A DNA stretch of 64,000 nucleotides. Origin: Hermatobates lingyangjiaoensis. Lineage: Eukaryota > Arthropoda > Insecta > Hemiptera > Hermatobatidae. Below are positions 1-10,524 of the stretch, in pieces (positions within the stretch are counted from its first letter, which is position 1; every line of letters starts with the position of its first letter). The translations under genes and the position numbers were made by a program. The notes under the pieces are model-generated. The model saw nothing but the letters and a program-made list of their open reading frames with translations. It had not been told where the DNA came from and searched no databases. The stretch spans positions 1,462,001 through 1,526,000 of the forward strand of contig JAPFBL010000069.1 in NCBI GenBank assembly GCA_026182355.1, read 5' to 3'.

Positions 1-262
1 CACACAGAAGGACACAGACATAACTCACATCGATATTTCGACAATCGTCGTCATCAAGAGGTGCGAAGAGCGAAGAGCGAAGATTACCGGAAGACAGACC
101 GCCTGTCTTCCTGCGGTCTCTTCACTCTTCACTCTTCGCACCTCTTGATGACGACGATTGTCGAAATATCGATGTGAGTTATGTCTGTGTCTTTCTGTGT
201 TCCTTCGTTTTTTATTTTATTGTAAAAAGTCCGCTGGACCGTTTCTTTTAATTGTATATATA
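1..262. repeat. Family A inverted-pair element (PLE-type arms)
   Basis: Two copies of the same arm face each other: the left arm (1-105) is the reverse complement of the right arm (about 104-250). Each contains a CTGATGA-like block (here TTGATGA), the GAC-GATT-GTC hairpin, GAAA and GTGAGTTATG. Hammerhead-like cores lie at 24-60 (minus) and 142-178 (plus), both with C3 changed to T. The right arm continues into the AAGTCCGCTGGACCG tail and then (TA)n. The element is cut by the window start. It matches the arms flanking PLE1, so it is probably a pair of PLE termini without a body. Confidence 0.75.
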
Positions 263-1255
263 TGTCTAAATATATATATATTATATATAATAAATGAATA
301 AAATTCGTGACTTGTCTTATTGCATATTTTTATTATTATGAGTATGAATAGTAATAGATTTTTTTCCTATTCCATTTGGTTAGTGAAGAACAGGAAATTA
401 TATGATTTAATTATTAAAATTAATTATTATTAAAAATTACTTATCTTGCATGATAATAGACTTAGTTAATTTAATTTGATAATCATTGCAGAAATAAAGA
501 TTGAAACGGATGAGTTAGGAAGATGTATGCAAAACGCTGATCATCGCCCATGACTAAGTAGGGCCCTCCTCGATCTTACCTCTTAAAAAAAAAACAACTA
601 ATGTTTCCTGCATTCCTGCAAGGGAAAAGAGTTTAACCAGGCAAAGATCTTTGACAAAAGCGTAAAATATAAACAGTCGAGTAATTTGCATTTCAAGCTC
701 CGAAGAGATTTTATTAACTGATTTGAAGAAATTGACGAACCAACTATTCGGACCACCCTGTATATTGTTTATTGTTTGCACATATTATTAATTAATGAAT
801 TTTTTAATAAAATTAAAAACTCCTAACAAGTTTCATATCATTATATACATCAATCACGAGATGTTTTATAACTCCGTTACTGGTTCATTTTATATTAAAA
901 AATACATTAAAACTATTATATTATAAATAAAACAAATTTGGAATGATATGTTATACGATTTACATTTACATCGTTATAACATATATTTGAATAAATTATA
1001 ATTTTTTTCAATTAAAGCTTAGCTCAATTTAAGATACAAAGGAATTTGTTATATATTTCTATACTCCGCAGGACAATTTGAACGCATCTCTCACCCTATA
1101 CATGTGCTGAGTGCCAAATACAAACTAAAATGAAAATTGCATTGACTTCAACAAAATAATCCTTGTTTGAGAGTAACATATGTCTCTTTTATAAAATTTT
1201 TATAGCTCTTCAGTCTGTAATACTCGTATATATATATAGTTAACACATGAAAGAG
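263..1255. other. AT-rich intergenic stretch
   Basis: No coding signal is recognised. Near 765-778 the text GGACCACCCTGTATA resembles the outer end of a Tc1/mariner-type inverted repeat next to TA, but I could not find the matching left end, so no element is called. Confidence 0.4.
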
Positions 1256-1345
1256 AAAAAACAAATAAAGATACACACAAAAGACTCACAACGATATTTC
1301 GACAGTCGTCGTCATCGGGTAGAAGTAGTCCCTTTGAGTAGCTGA
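1256..1345 (-). repeat. Degenerate family A arm
   Basis: On the minus strand this resembles the family A arm (GACGACGACTGTCGAAATATCG-type text) but with a changed CTGATGA block (CCGATGA) and a diverged distal part. It lies just outside the left arm of PLE1 in the same orientation and looks like an older copy. Confidence 0.6.
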
Positions 1346-1418
1346 AGCTAACTCTTGAATATATATATATATAATAAAATAAAAAACGAAGGAAACACAC
1401 AGAAAGACACAGACATAA

Positions 1419-1455
1419 CTCACATCGATATTTCGACAATCGTCGTCATCAGGAG
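1419..1455 (-). ncRNA. Hammerhead-like motif, family A (left arm of PLE1)
   Basis: On the minus strand the order is CTC, CTGATGA, C, GAC-GATT-GTC hairpin, GAA, a block containing ATCGAT, T, GAG. CTC and GAG can pair as stem I. The stem III block (ATATCGATG) is not a clean palindrome and its closing A-G cannot pair, so family A is a weaker hammerhead than families B, C, E, G and H. Activity is untested. Confidence 0.4.
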
Positions 1456-1799
1456 GTGCGAAGAGCGAAGAGCGAAGAGTCCCGCAGGAAGACAGGGCGG
1501 TACTGTACCTTTAATTAATATTAATTAATATTAATTATGTGATTAATATTAATCACATCAGCATCTTGGAGGATCTCCAGATGTTTTTTCGATCTCTTCG
1601 CTGGCAGTATTTTTGGAGCTCCAATGACAAAAGCTCCGGTGATACAACTTCTAAAGTTCACACTTCCCTCAAGCGCTTTAAACCTCTATCTTCCCACGAA
1701 CCACCTCCACTTTCTGCATCACTCCTCTCGAACTCTTCATCTCCTCTATTGTCCGCAGATGTTCTAATCCTGCCTTCCTCAGAAGCCTATCTCCCCGGA

Positions 1800-3642
1800 T
1801 AACCTCACCATTCCGAGAGAAAAGCGATTAGCAGTTTGAAAAGAGACAGCTCCCTCCTTATCATGCCAGCTGATAAAAGGTTCCTCTGTAGTCCTCATGG
1901 ACCGTTCTGTCTACCACCGTGAGGCAATGAAACAACTCTCTAACTCATCTTTTTATCAACAGCTTTCTTCCAACCCTATTCCTCTTTTCCTCAAGAACTT
2001 AGTTTCTCTTCTTAATAACAGTGCTGTGTGTGAGGGCCTGTCTCCCCAGGATATTGACACCCTCATTCCCTCAAATCCCCGATGTCCTGTTTTCTACCTG
2101 CTCCCTAAAGTCCACAACCCTTCAAATGCCTGACTCCCCTCCCCCGGTAGACCTATCGTTTCCAGTTATGGCTGCCTTACAGAAAGACTTTCCGCCTTCA
2201 TTGATCACTTCCTACAGCCTCTAGTTCGGAACCAACCTTCTTTCTGCAAAGACACTTTCCATTTTCTCCAAATTCTTAAAAATCTTTCTTTCCCTCTACC
2301 CTTGATCATCCTCTTCTCATGGTTGCCATGGACGTCATTCTCTCTATACTTCAATCATTCATTCTGAAGGTCTGGACGCTCTGCGATACTTTCTTGATGG
2401 CAGAACCGCACCCCTTAATCCTTCCACATCCTTTCTAGTCTCTTTGGCTGATTTCGTGCTACAGCATAATGTCTTTCAGTTTGAGGGTCGTTATTACCTT
2501 CAAACCAGAGGCACAGCTATGGGTCTTGGCCCCTTCTTCGTAATTTTTCATCCAAATTAGAGCAGGATTTCCTGGCCACTTGTCAACTTCTTCCACTCCT
2601 TTATCTCCGTTTTATTGATGATATTTTCTTCATTTGGCCCCATGGCAAACATAACTTAGAACTTTTCCTACACTCCTTTCAAAATTTCTGCCCCTCCATC
2701 ACTTTCACTTACGACATCTCCGACAGACTTATCACCTTTCTTGACGTTGACGTTACTTTAGACAATGGACACTTCTTGACTTCCGTACTATAAAACCCAC
2801 CAACCCCAACAGTACCTCCATTACAATAGTTGCCATCCATCCCATGTTAAAAAGTCTATACCTCGATCCTTGTCCCCGTATTCACAATATCTGCAATAAC
2901 CTCCAAGACCGCAGACATCACCTTAACCTCTTAAAGGACAAATTTTCTGAACGAGGCATCCTCCTCCTTCATTGAAGCGTGTTTTACCGGCTGACATCTC
3001 CCACCAACCCAGACCCAAGAGGGATAGAAGTAACACTTCCTTCTTCCTGACAACCTACTTCCCTGGCGCTTAAAGCTTCGTGCTGTTATTAAGGAGTCTT
3101 TTCCGATTCTGTCTACTTCTACTTCTACTTCTTCCATCTTTAATCACCCCCCTTCTATTTCCTACCGTAAACCTGCCAATCTAAAAAGCATTTTCTCTCA
3201 ATTTCCCCTCACCTTCCATCCTGTTCCTGGAATGAAACAATGTGGACGCCGTGGCTGTCAAACTTGCCTGATTGTAAATCCTAATCCTTCCTTCGATTCC
3301 CCTCTCCACCATAGTTCCTACCGGTTCAGGTCAATTCCTCCTGTACCTCGAGCAACTGTGTTTACCGACTGGATTGCACTCAGTGTGACTCCTTTTCGTT
3401 GGCTTAACTTCTAATAAGTTGAGCCTTCGTATGAATGGTCATAGGGCTTCAGTCGGTCAACGCAGTAATACCTGTAGCCATCCTGCGAACTCGCATGGAC
3501 TCAGTTTCAATGACTGTTTCAGGGTTCAGATCCTGAAACAGATCCCCGAATCCAACAATAAAGTTACCCTAAGAGCTTCAGAGGAGGCATACATATGCTT
3601 ACTTGATGCTCCTCTTCCCCCGGACTCAACCTCAACCGATAA
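1800..3642 (+). pseudogene. PLE1 reverse transcriptase plus GIY-YIG endonuclease, decayed
   Basis: The reading frame is broken by several frameshifts and stops, but the family signature is clear. In order: IMPADK followed by VVLMDRSVYHREA (about 1862-1930); PKVHNP and then GRPIVSS (about 2105-2165); VAMDV, the motif A aspartate (about 2320); YLQTRGTAMG, motif B (about 2500-2525); YLRFIDDIFFIW, motif C with the catalytic DD at 2617-2622; ITFTYDISD and FLDVDVTL (about 2700-2760). The linker has the Cys cluster CGRRGCQTC (about 3241-3270). The GIY-YIG part keeps NCVYRLDCTQCDSF, then SLRMNGHRAS (from 3419), and ends in EEAYICLLDAPLPP. The YIG segment is lost to stops near 3410-3418. The upstream open stretch at 1539-1800 probably belongs to the N-terminal part. 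The element cannot encode active protein. Confidence 0.85.
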
Positions 3643-3942
3643 TTTATTTATATTTATTTATTTATTTATTATTTTTTTTTATTTATTTATTATTTTTTAT
3701 TTTTTATTTATTTTTTTTATTTTATTTTACTTTTTATTAATTTTTATTAATTTTAATTTGATTTATCTACTTTTTTATAATTTTTTATAGTTATAATTTT
3801 TACTCGTTCCTTTTACGTCTTAATTTGGCTCTTCATTTCCTTCCCTCCCTTCCCCCGCTTGGTGGTAAGTGGTGGGGTACTGGCTGCGGTTTCCGAGTTC
3901 AGTACCGCCCTGTCTTCCTGCGGGACTCTTCGCTCTTCGCAC

Positions 3943-3979
3943 CTCCTGATGACGACGATTGTCGAAATATCGATGTGAG
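3943..3979 (+). ncRNA. Hammerhead-like motif, family A (right arm of PLE1)
   Basis: CTC (3943-3945), CTGATGA (3946-3952), extra C, GAC (3954-3956) pairing with GTC (3961-3963) around a GATT loop, GAA (3964-3966), a block containing ATCGAT, T, GAG (3977-3979). Stem I CTC/GAG and stem II are complementary. Stem III is imperfect as in all family A copies. Confidence 0.42.
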
Positions 3980-4089
3980 TTATGTCTGTGTCTTTCTGTG
4001 TGTTTCCTTCGTTTTTTATTTTATTAATATATATATATATATATATACAATTAAAAGAAACGGTCCAGCAGACTTTTTAAATAAAATAA

Positions 4090-4160
4090 ATTTAAAACGA
4101 AGGAAACACACATTGTCTGTGTCTTTCTGTGTGTTTCCTTCGTTTTGAATTTATTTTATA
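4090..4160. repeat. Short inverted repeat of family A outer ends
   Basis: AAACGAAGGAAACACACA and its reverse complement flank a TTGTCTGTGTCTTTC spacer. These are only the outermost parts of two family A arms, joined with their inner (ribozyme-like) parts missing. It follows PLE1 across a (TA)n tract. Confidence 0.6.
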
Positions 4161-4164
4161 TATA

Positions 4165-4380
4165 TATATATCAATGATCAAACAACAATATGAAATGGGG
4201 AAAAAGATTAAGACCCCCCCCCCCCCCCAACCACAACAAAAGGTCTTCGTCAGAGTCAAAAACCCCACTGACTCCGTTAGTCTTAGACTTATTTCACCAG
4301 TTCATGGTGTGGTTTGATGATTGATTGTTATTTCACGTGTTTATGTGAAATCTTGTTACCATTATATATATATTGCGACC
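4165..4380. repeat. Family C inverted-pair element, disrupted
   Basis: Starts with ATCAATGATCAAACAACAAT and ends with the mirror text TTTGATGATTGATTGTTATTTCACG. The minus-strand core reads GACT, CTGACGA, then a damaged hairpin. The AGATCT stem III block is replaced by a run of about 17 C residues (4214-4228), unlike every other copy. Confidence 0.6.
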
Positions 4381-4402
4381 ACAATAATAACAGCAAACAC
4401 AA

Positions 4403-4558
4403 GAGTTATTGAGGGTTGGTCAACACAATAAATACTTCACTTATACCAACGTTTTGCTTGTATATCTTGTTTTATGTACAATTCTCATGATATGTAAATA
4501 TAGCGAAAAGTTGGCTTAAGTGAAGTATTTGTTGTGTTAACCAACACTCAGTAACCCC
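4403..4558. repeat. Family L inverted repeat
   Basis: Arms at about 4405-4450 and 4512-4556 share GTGAAGTATTTGTTGTG and GGTTGGTCAACAC-type text in inverted orientation around a short centre. The centre has AACGTTTTGC and GCGAAAAGTTGG, which look like a decayed GAAACGTTGG ribozyme tail. No exact core is left. Confidence 0.5.
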
Positions 4559-5511
4559 TCCGTATCACTATGTATATTTATATATAAAAATAAGGTTCTG
4601 AGAAAACAAAAATGAACAGGATGTAAAAGAATTCAAGGAAACAATTAGAAAGGAAGTGGACACAGGAAACTACCAGTTAGCGGCAGAAATCAACTGATAC
4701 AAAGAACTGTACTACACGAGGAAATAGTAATTAAATGAAACGTATATATAAAATTAGCAGTATGTTTGACTCTTACAAGTTAATTCGGATTGAACCAGGC
4801 AAGATATTGAGAGTCAGACAAAGAAGACGTTATAGTTATTTTGCTTTACGTCATGTTTGTTTACATTTGTCACTTAACTGTCTGTCAATTAAAGGTTTTT
4901 TTTTTAGAGAATCTGATTATAAAATAAAATAACGGCATATCTGCATTACTCTTCTTTATCTTAAAAATCTTCAAAAGTTTTTTGTTATGGAGTTTAGTCT
5001 TTGTCATCCCTTCCACCATCACAATGTAAAAAAGGAAGTTATTTCAAAACTTTCTTATCAGCTTTTAAAAAAAGAAATGACATTTGCTGAAGTCAGACAA
5101 ATGAGAATAGAAGATACCATGGTGAGGATATGAAGTAAAAGAACTTAAAGAAACTCTACAAGGTAGTGCTGACCAACTAGAGGAGAAGAACAGCAGAGTA
5201 TCAAATAGAAAAAGCATTAAATGACTGTTAAAGACTGAAAAACATAGCAGTGGTGTAAAATAAAGGTTGGGCGGAAAGTAGTCCACTTCGGGTGGAATAC
5301 TCTAGAGAGTTTATTTTGAGAGAAGGTAAAATATAGGATATAGACAATAAAATTAAATTCAATAACAATATATAATTTAGGCTATTAATCATTGAGAGCT
5401 GAAAATTACGTTAATCTTATCATTTTACCTCAAAAAGTCGTGTATTTTTTTCCTCTGAAGTAGTACCCCTACTTGGAGGGAGTTTATTACAATATTTTCA
5501 CATGCTCCATT
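4559..5511. other. Intergenic stretch without recognised features
   Basis: AT-rich. Only short random-looking open frames are present. I see no transposon motif, RNA gene or splice-bounded exon that I can defend. Confidence 0.4.
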
Positions 5512-5690
5512 TCTTATATTACAAATGATCAAACCACAAGGGTTTCAGTTTCAGTTGGGTTTTCGACTCTGACGAAAACCACTTGTTACGGTTGAAAGTT
5601 CTTAGTCTTGTTTTCCCATTTCATATTGTCGTTTGATCATTGATTGTTCTTTTACGTTTTTATGTGAAATCTTTTTATTTTTATACTGCA
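5512..5690 (+). repeat. Family C arm
   Basis: Contains GTTTCAGTTGGGTTTTCGACT, the CTGACGA core, a hairpin, GAAAGTTCTTAGTC, then TTTTCCCATTTCATATTG, GTTTGATCATTGATTG and the terminal TTATGTGAAATC. The text upstream (AAATGATCAAACCACAA at 5523) is the start of an inverted partner, which is missing. This is the most complete single family C arm. Confidence 0.7.
5565..5607 (+). ncRNA. Hammerhead-like motif, family C
   Basis: GACT (5565-5568), CTGACGA (5569-5575), extra A, AACC (5577-5580) pairing with GGTT (5590-5593), GAA (5594-5596), AGTTCT (5597-5602), T (position 17), AGTC (5604-5607). Stem I GACT/AGTC and stem II are fully complementary. Stem III AGTTCT is a near-palindrome; sister copies have the perfect palindrome AGATCT. 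Confidence 0.55.
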
Positions 5691-6034
5691 TGTGTATAAT
5701 ATTGTTACACTACGTTATATGACATCTATAATAGTATTTAACAATTTCTTAAAACTATGAAATAATTTTGTTAACAGTTCAGTTTTGCTTGGTGGCCAGT
5801 TTAATTTTTGTTATATTTATATATTTAAGAAGTCAGTATATAGTATTAGATATTTTATTGTTTTTCAATGCTCACTTTTATAGGGTTTCCCTTATAGTGT
5901 AGGTCTAAGGGACGAGAAGTATAGATCTTTTATTATTTGGCATTCATTTCAGTAATTGGTGAGCCATATTACCGGGTTGATTCTGAATTGGGAGACCTAA
6001 ATTTTATCTAGGACAAGTGTATTTACAGAAGGGT

Positions 6035-6215
6035 CCTTTAATGAGTTACTGATATACAGGTACAGTACAGTTTCCCGAGTACCTAATTACAGGCTCGGGA
6101 CCTTCTCTCTGAAGGACAGCGTGTTCAAATTTTCACACCTCTCGAAAAAATCGAGACCAGAGTGAGAATCAAACCTGGATCTACCTGACAACAGGCTACT
6201 CTAAACCCAATTTAA
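6035..6215 (-). repeat. tRNA-related SINE copy
   Basis: On the minus strand it reads GGTAGATCCAGGTTTGATTC (box B-like), TGGTCTCGATTTTTTC, then a body ending in CCCGAGCCTGTA and TAGGTACTCGGG. The same order occurs at 47735, 51930 and, inverted, at 51650. The tail half present in the other copies is missing here. Confidence 0.6.
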
Positions 6216-6239
6216 CAATATAGTTATTGGGTTAGTTCC

Positions 6240-6660
6240 ACTTTGGTTAGTAATATTAGAATTAGTAGTAATAATGTCCGTCATACCTCGTAAAGTCTCT
6301 GTAGAGCTCGACCAGTTTCGGGTCCGTCTGGTTCCCATCTTCTAGAGGAACTGACTATTTCTGGTAACCTTCCTACACTTTCTATCCAGATTGTAGAATC
6401 ACTGTTCTTTGTATAGTTAATTTTTTATAGTTTATTTCTTATTTCATTATAAATAATAGAACAAAAATATAACAATCAAAGAAACATACAAAGCAAAAAT
6501 TAATTATACAGACAACACTGATTCCACAATGTAGATAGCAAGTGTAGGTAGGTTAACAGTGACAGTCAGTTGCTCTTGAAGATGGGAACCAGACAGACCC
6601 GAAACCGGTCGAGCTCTACAGAAACTTTACGAGGTATGACGGACATTATTAATAATAATT
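6240..6660. repeat. Family I inverted-pair element
   Basis: Left arm about 6268-6365 and right arm about 6545-6655 are inverted copies sharing GTCATACCTCGTAAAG, AGAGCTCGACC and TCTGGTTCCCATCTTC. The outer motif CGTCATACCTCGTAA recurs at about 16855 and 48240. The centre (6366-6544) is AT-rich filler. Hammerhead-like cores occur in both arms, the better one in the right arm. Confidence 0.7.
6572..6614 (+). ncRNA. Hammerhead-like motif, family I
   Basis: GCTC (6572-6575), TTGAAGA (consensus CTGAAGA with C3 changed to T), extra T, GGG (6584-6586) pairing with CCC (6598-6600), GAA (6601-6603), ACCGGT palindrome (6604-6609), C17 (6610), GAGC (6611-6614). Stem I GCTC/GAGC is perfect and differs in sequence from the other families. 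The C3 change would be expected to impair cleavage. Confidence 0.45.
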
Positions 6661-7255
6661 CCAATTTAACAAGCTAAATGACTTTGTTTATCTTTATTCT
6701 TGACAAGCTTGAAAACAAAACACTACTTGTTTGAAAAGCGTTGTTTTTTTTTTAATAAAACTTTTCGAATATGGAGTCTTCGTCTTTATTTTGAAGATAT
6801 CATTAAATTTGTACTATATTCTCAGATTATTCATACAATTATGTGTAATCCCTTGGTCAGGGCAGGTATAATCCCAGCTCAGGTGAGAGACTAGATTGGA
6901 TAAATCCCCTATTTGCTCTTCCTCCACTTAGCTTCCTGAAGTCACAATACCGTGCCCCCTTGAAAACCCAAAATCCCTACCATCTCGTTAAGAACCCCTG
7001 CTCTATAACCTATTTCTCAATGAAATTAGCTGCTATATGATATATTCCACCACATCACGTATTTCCCATTCCCTCCTGCTGAAATACTTGCAGAGATAAA
7101 CTTCTCTTTTATTAAACTGACTTTTCTCTTCAAAAGAAGGATATTCTGAAAATCAGAGTCAGTAAGTGAATTGTAATTAGAGTGTAGGTAAGAGTTCATT
7201 ACTTTTTGTGTAACTGTTCTTTGTATTTGAGCTTGTGTTCTTCAGTTTGGATCCT
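6661..7255. other. Intergenic stretch without recognised features
   Basis: AT-rich, with a slightly more GC-rich patch at 6845-7080. No frame shows recognisable protein similarity. Confidence 0.35.
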
Positions 7256-7337
7256 TTTTTCTAATTTAAAGTATATATATATATATATATATATCATATA
7301 TAATTCGAAAAAACAATTAAACTACGCAAATCACTCG

Positions 7338-7500
7338 ACCATCGACACTCTTACAAACCAAATTCTCCTGATGACGACACGATATGTCGAAACTATCGAT
7401 GTGAGTTATGTACTGTGCCTCTTCTCTGTGTGTTTCCTTCGTTTTTTAAGTGTATATTAGTAAAAAAGTCCGCTGGACCGTTATTTTAATTTATATATAT
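7338..7500 (+). repeat. Family A arm
   Basis: Diverged copy with CTCCTGATGACGACAC, TGTCGAAACTATCGATG, TGTGTTTCCTTCG and the terminal AAAGTCCGCTGGACCG followed by (TA)n. No inverted partner is present upstream. Confidence 0.65.
7365..7405 (+). ncRNA. Hammerhead-like motif, family A variant
   Basis: CTC (7365-7367), CTGATGA (7368-7374), extra C, GACA (7376-7379) pairing with TGTC (7385-7388), GAA (7389-7391), a block with ATCGAT, T, GAG (7403-7405). Relative to the other family A copies, stem II is one pair longer because both sides changed (GACA/TGTC versus GAC/GTC). Confidence 0.45.
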
Positions 7501-7599
7501 ATATATATAAAATCAAATAAATTTATATATATTTGTAATCACTCAAAATGTCGAAAAAAAAACGTATCCAAACTGGACGACTAAATCAAGCTCAAAATA

Positions 7600-7745
7600 C
7601 AATCAGATAAAGGAAACGCACAGATAATAAGAGATCACAGTAACATAACTCAATATTGATTCAATCCTGAAGATGGATCATCCAAAAATTTGAGTTTGTA
7701 AGTGTGCCTCTTTCTCTGTGTGTTGATTTCTTCGTTTTTGAGCTG
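7600..7745. repeat. Family E element
   Basis: Contains CTGAAGA, T, GGATCATCC hairpin, AAAAATTTGAG and TCTTTCTCTGTGTGTTG. GAA has become AAA. The upstream text AACGCACAGATAATAAGAG and AGTAACATAACTCAATA looks like a remnant of the inverted partner. Confidence 0.55.
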
Positions 7746-7789
7746 ATATATATATATATACAAAATTGTCACAATAACATGTGTTATAT

Positions 7790-7915
7790 TCTGGTAGCTC
7801 ACCACAAATGATTGAAGATAATCGTCAACAACTTGTATTCACTTGCTCTCTGATGACGTGAAAACGAACGGCCTCAGAGCGATTATCTTCAATCATTTGT
7901 GGTGAGTTACCTGAA
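7790..7915. repeat. Family K inverted-pair element
   Basis: TAGCTCACCACAAATGATTG at 7796 is mirrored by CAATCATTTGTGGTGAGTTA at 7892; between them lies GCTCTCTGATGACGTG. Related arms follow the GIY-YIG fragments at 32850 and 61130, so this is a body-less version of those PLE ends. Confidence 0.65.
7845..7880 (+). ncRNA. Hammerhead-like motif, family K
   Basis: GCTCT (7845-7849), CTGATGA (7850-7856), extra C, GT/AC hairpin (7858-7865), GAA (7866-7868), CGGCCT (7869-7874), C17 (7875), AGAGC (7876-7880). Stem I is a perfect 5-bp GCTCT/AGAGC helix. The first stem III base is C; sister copies have A, giving the palindrome AGGCCT. Confidence 0.48.
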
Positions 7916-7924
7916 TATATATAT

Positions 7925-8190
7925 ATATATACAAGATTTCACATAAACACGTGAAATAACAATATTAAAATCAATCCTCAAGCCACAATATGAAATAGGC
8001 AAAAAAACTAAGATCTTTCAACCGTAACAAGCGGTCTTCGTCAGAGTAGAGGTTTTGACTCTATAAGTTCTAATGTTACTATTGTAGTCAATACTGAAAA
8101 TTTATATTTTTTCTTTTTCTTCTTCCTGAAGACGGCAAGACATCGAAAATCATGAGTGTTAGTCCTCTTTTTTGTGTTCTTTAGCTATAA
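7925..8190 (-). repeat. Family C arm (minus) followed by a family E-like arm
   Basis: ATTTCACATAAACACGTG at 7935 through GGTCTTCGTCAGAGT at 8033 is the reverse complement of the family C arm. At 8120-8190 a second arm reads CTTCCTGAAGACGGCAAG and ATCGAAAATCATGAG, closest to family E. The two are joined by AT-rich sequence. Confidence 0.55.
8007..8047 (-). ncRNA. Hammerhead-like motif, family C
   Basis: On the minus strand: ACT, CTGACGA, extra A, GACCG pairing with CGGTT around a CTTGTTA loop, GAA, AGATCT palindrome, T17, AGT. Stem I is only 3 bp because the fourth pair is lost. All conserved core bases are present. Confidence 0.5.
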
Positions 8191-10065
8191 ATTTAATTAT
8201 ACTATGCACTACACATGAAGTGACCTCTGTTGTTATATGTCCTTATAGAGTACGAATGTTAGTACAATCATTCTTTTAAAAACAGCTTGTTTCTCCATAA
8301 TAAACTTCCTCACAGTTGCTACATTTTATTGGATATTTGAGATTGCTTTGTAATTCTTTTGAAATATGTTCCGTCATTTTTTGAAAACAAAGATTTTTTC
8401 TTTTTCTTTGAAAAACAAGTATTACTTCATGTAATTGTATTATGAAGGCTTTTTAAATTTCTTATGACAAACCTTGAACAAATGAAAATTTTTTTTTAGT
8501 TTTCTAGAACAAAATTATTTTCTAGTTTTTCTGTTGGACTGGTGATCTGAATCACTTTCTTTTCACAAACTCTTCACACACTTTTAAACGAATTAAGTGT
8601 CTGGTGCGTAAGATGGGAAGAGCAGTAAGGAAGTTAATACTTCCAATTGTTAGAAAATTTTACGTGCCAATCAGTTAAAATATTGTCATTTTTAGAAATC
8701 ATAATTTTTATGTTACATATAAATATTTGGAGTATTTTTATAATTTTTTAACAAGACAGGGCTAAGACTGTTGTCTATTTCATTATTATAAATAAAACAT
8801 TACACATTAATTATAAATATATATACCTTAAAAAAATGTATTATTTGCACTATTTAAAATTTGGATCTAATATTAATTATATTAAAAGTGTAAATTAATG
8901 ATCAATAAAAATTAATTAATTAGCCAGAATTAATGAGTATTTGTATGCATAATTCATAGGGCTATCAATGATTAAGAGGAATGAATTAAGAATGATTGAT
9001 TTTTTTCAGTCTTTTATATTTAATGGTGAATACGTTCTTCGTAAAGCATTAAACATCTATTTTGGGATATTTGGAAGCGATTGGTTCCCACGCAATGTAT
9101 AAACAATATCCAGTCATATAAGAGTTCATTCACATTCTTTATCGTACAATATCTGACGGGACACCATATAGGAGATAATTGAAACGCATCTCGGCTAAAT
9201 TGAGTAATTCCCATCAATTGAACTCACTTTCCCTGCTAGCAACGCCATCAAAGAAGTCAACCCAACTTTAAATCCATTCACGTAACATTCTCTCATAAAC
9301 TTTAATGAAATTTAATACTGCATTAAATATTTCTCCTTTATAAATTAAAAAAAAAAAACTTCTTGTCTTAAATAATTGGCATATAAAATGCAAATAGTTA
9401 TTAGCTCTCTTCGAACTAACATATAAAACATTTAATACCATACTTGATGCTTCAGAATACGTGACCTCTTTTATAAAATATATGATTACATATCAAAATA
9501 CTCTGTAAAATCTCTCTGCTATCCTATAATTACTTCTTTTAATGTCTGTAACTCATTAAGCTAATATCCCCATATAAATAATTGAATAAAAAAATAATCT
9601 CAATTATTTCAAATTATCCTCTATGTTCGAAAATTGTTATATCAAATAAAGATAAATTAGTTTTTACTTATACTTCTATAACAACCATAATATATATTAC
9701 AATAATTTATGTTGTTTTCAATTCGTATTCAAATCGACAAAAACATGAATGATATAAATTGTGATCATGTTTACGTACATATCTAGATTAATTTTCCAGT
9801 ATATTACTGTGGTTTTAACAACACTTATTCTAACTTAACTGTATCATATAAAACAGCCAATTTTTTTATGTATATACCTATGCATTGTATGTGTGGTGTG
9901 TGTCTGTGTGTGTATGTGTGTGTGTCAATGATCATTCGTAACATTTATGACATTTAAGGAACCATTGAAACAAGTGAAATACAAGTTGGTCAAGTGACAT
10001 GTTCCAGAAGCTTATTCTTATTTAAATAAGAAGGAGCATTTCAATTCAAATACTAAAAATTATAT
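8191..10065. other. Intergenic stretch, AT-rich
   Basis: No transposon or gene signal recognised. A short GT-rich run lies at about 9890-9924. Open frames are short and have no recognisable domains. Confidence 0.4.
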
Positions 10066-10069
10066 ATAT

Positions 10070-10520
10070 ATATATATATAAAGTTCAATGTAGTTAGAGA
10101 AACAGAGAGAAATTAAAAATACACACTTACACTCTCTAATTTATGTATTGACCCGTCTTGAAAAGAGATAAGAGAGGAAAACGATTGGTGACACAATTGA
10201 AATGGGCAAGTACATTTCGAGAAGATATATACATATATATAAAGTTCATTGTGGATAAAAAAGCATACAAACATGAAAAACACACACTTACGAGTACAGT
10301 CTTGAATATTTGGTTTGAGCCATCTTAATGAGATATAAGAATGGTTGGGGACCCAACCGTTTCTGTTCTAGTGCGCTTTCTTTCACTCTCTTATCTCTCC
10401 TGAAGACGATTGAAGTCGAAAATTAAACTCTAACTGTGTCTTTTAAATTTCTCTGTGTTTCTCTGTCTACATTGAACTTTATTTTTAGGTTTCGTTTGTA
10501 TTTTAATCGAAAAAGTATAT
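10070..10520. repeat. Two family B elements, one half and one inverted pair
   Basis: 10080-10195 is a minus-type arm (AAGTTCAATGTAG, ACACACTTACACTCTCTAAT). 10240-10500 is an inverted pair, with CTCTCCTGAAGACGATTG at 10396 and ATTGAACTTTATTTT at the end. The core at 10397-10430 has lost stem I complementarity (AACT in place of GAGA). Both sit between (TA)n tracts. Confidence 0.65.
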
Positions 10521-10524
10521 ATAT

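Larger units (their letters stand above)
1379..4072 (+). mobile_element. Penelope-like element PLE1 with inverted family A termini
   Basis: A decayed PLE body (about 1507-3895) lies between two family A arms in inverted orientation: left 1379-1507 (minus) and right 3897-4022 (plus). From the CAGTACCGCC block to the GAAACACACAG block the arms are identical except that the left has one additional 7-bp GCGAAGA unit. Between the ORF and the right arm is a T-rich low-complexity tract (about 3645-3800). The right arm runs into (TA)n and the inverted AAACGGTCCAGCAGACTTTT tail. PLEs are known for unusual, sometimes inverted, terminal repeats and for hammerhead motifs in them; both appear here. Confidence 0.8.

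Noticed and set aside
760..780. Possible TIR end GGACCACCCTGTATA
   Set aside because: No matching inverted end found within the nearby sequence, so no element boundaries can be given.
6845..6895. A SINE or tRNA-like head (GGTCAGGGCAGGTATAATC)
   Set aside because: Neither box A nor box B spacing could be matched, and no body of the SINE follows.
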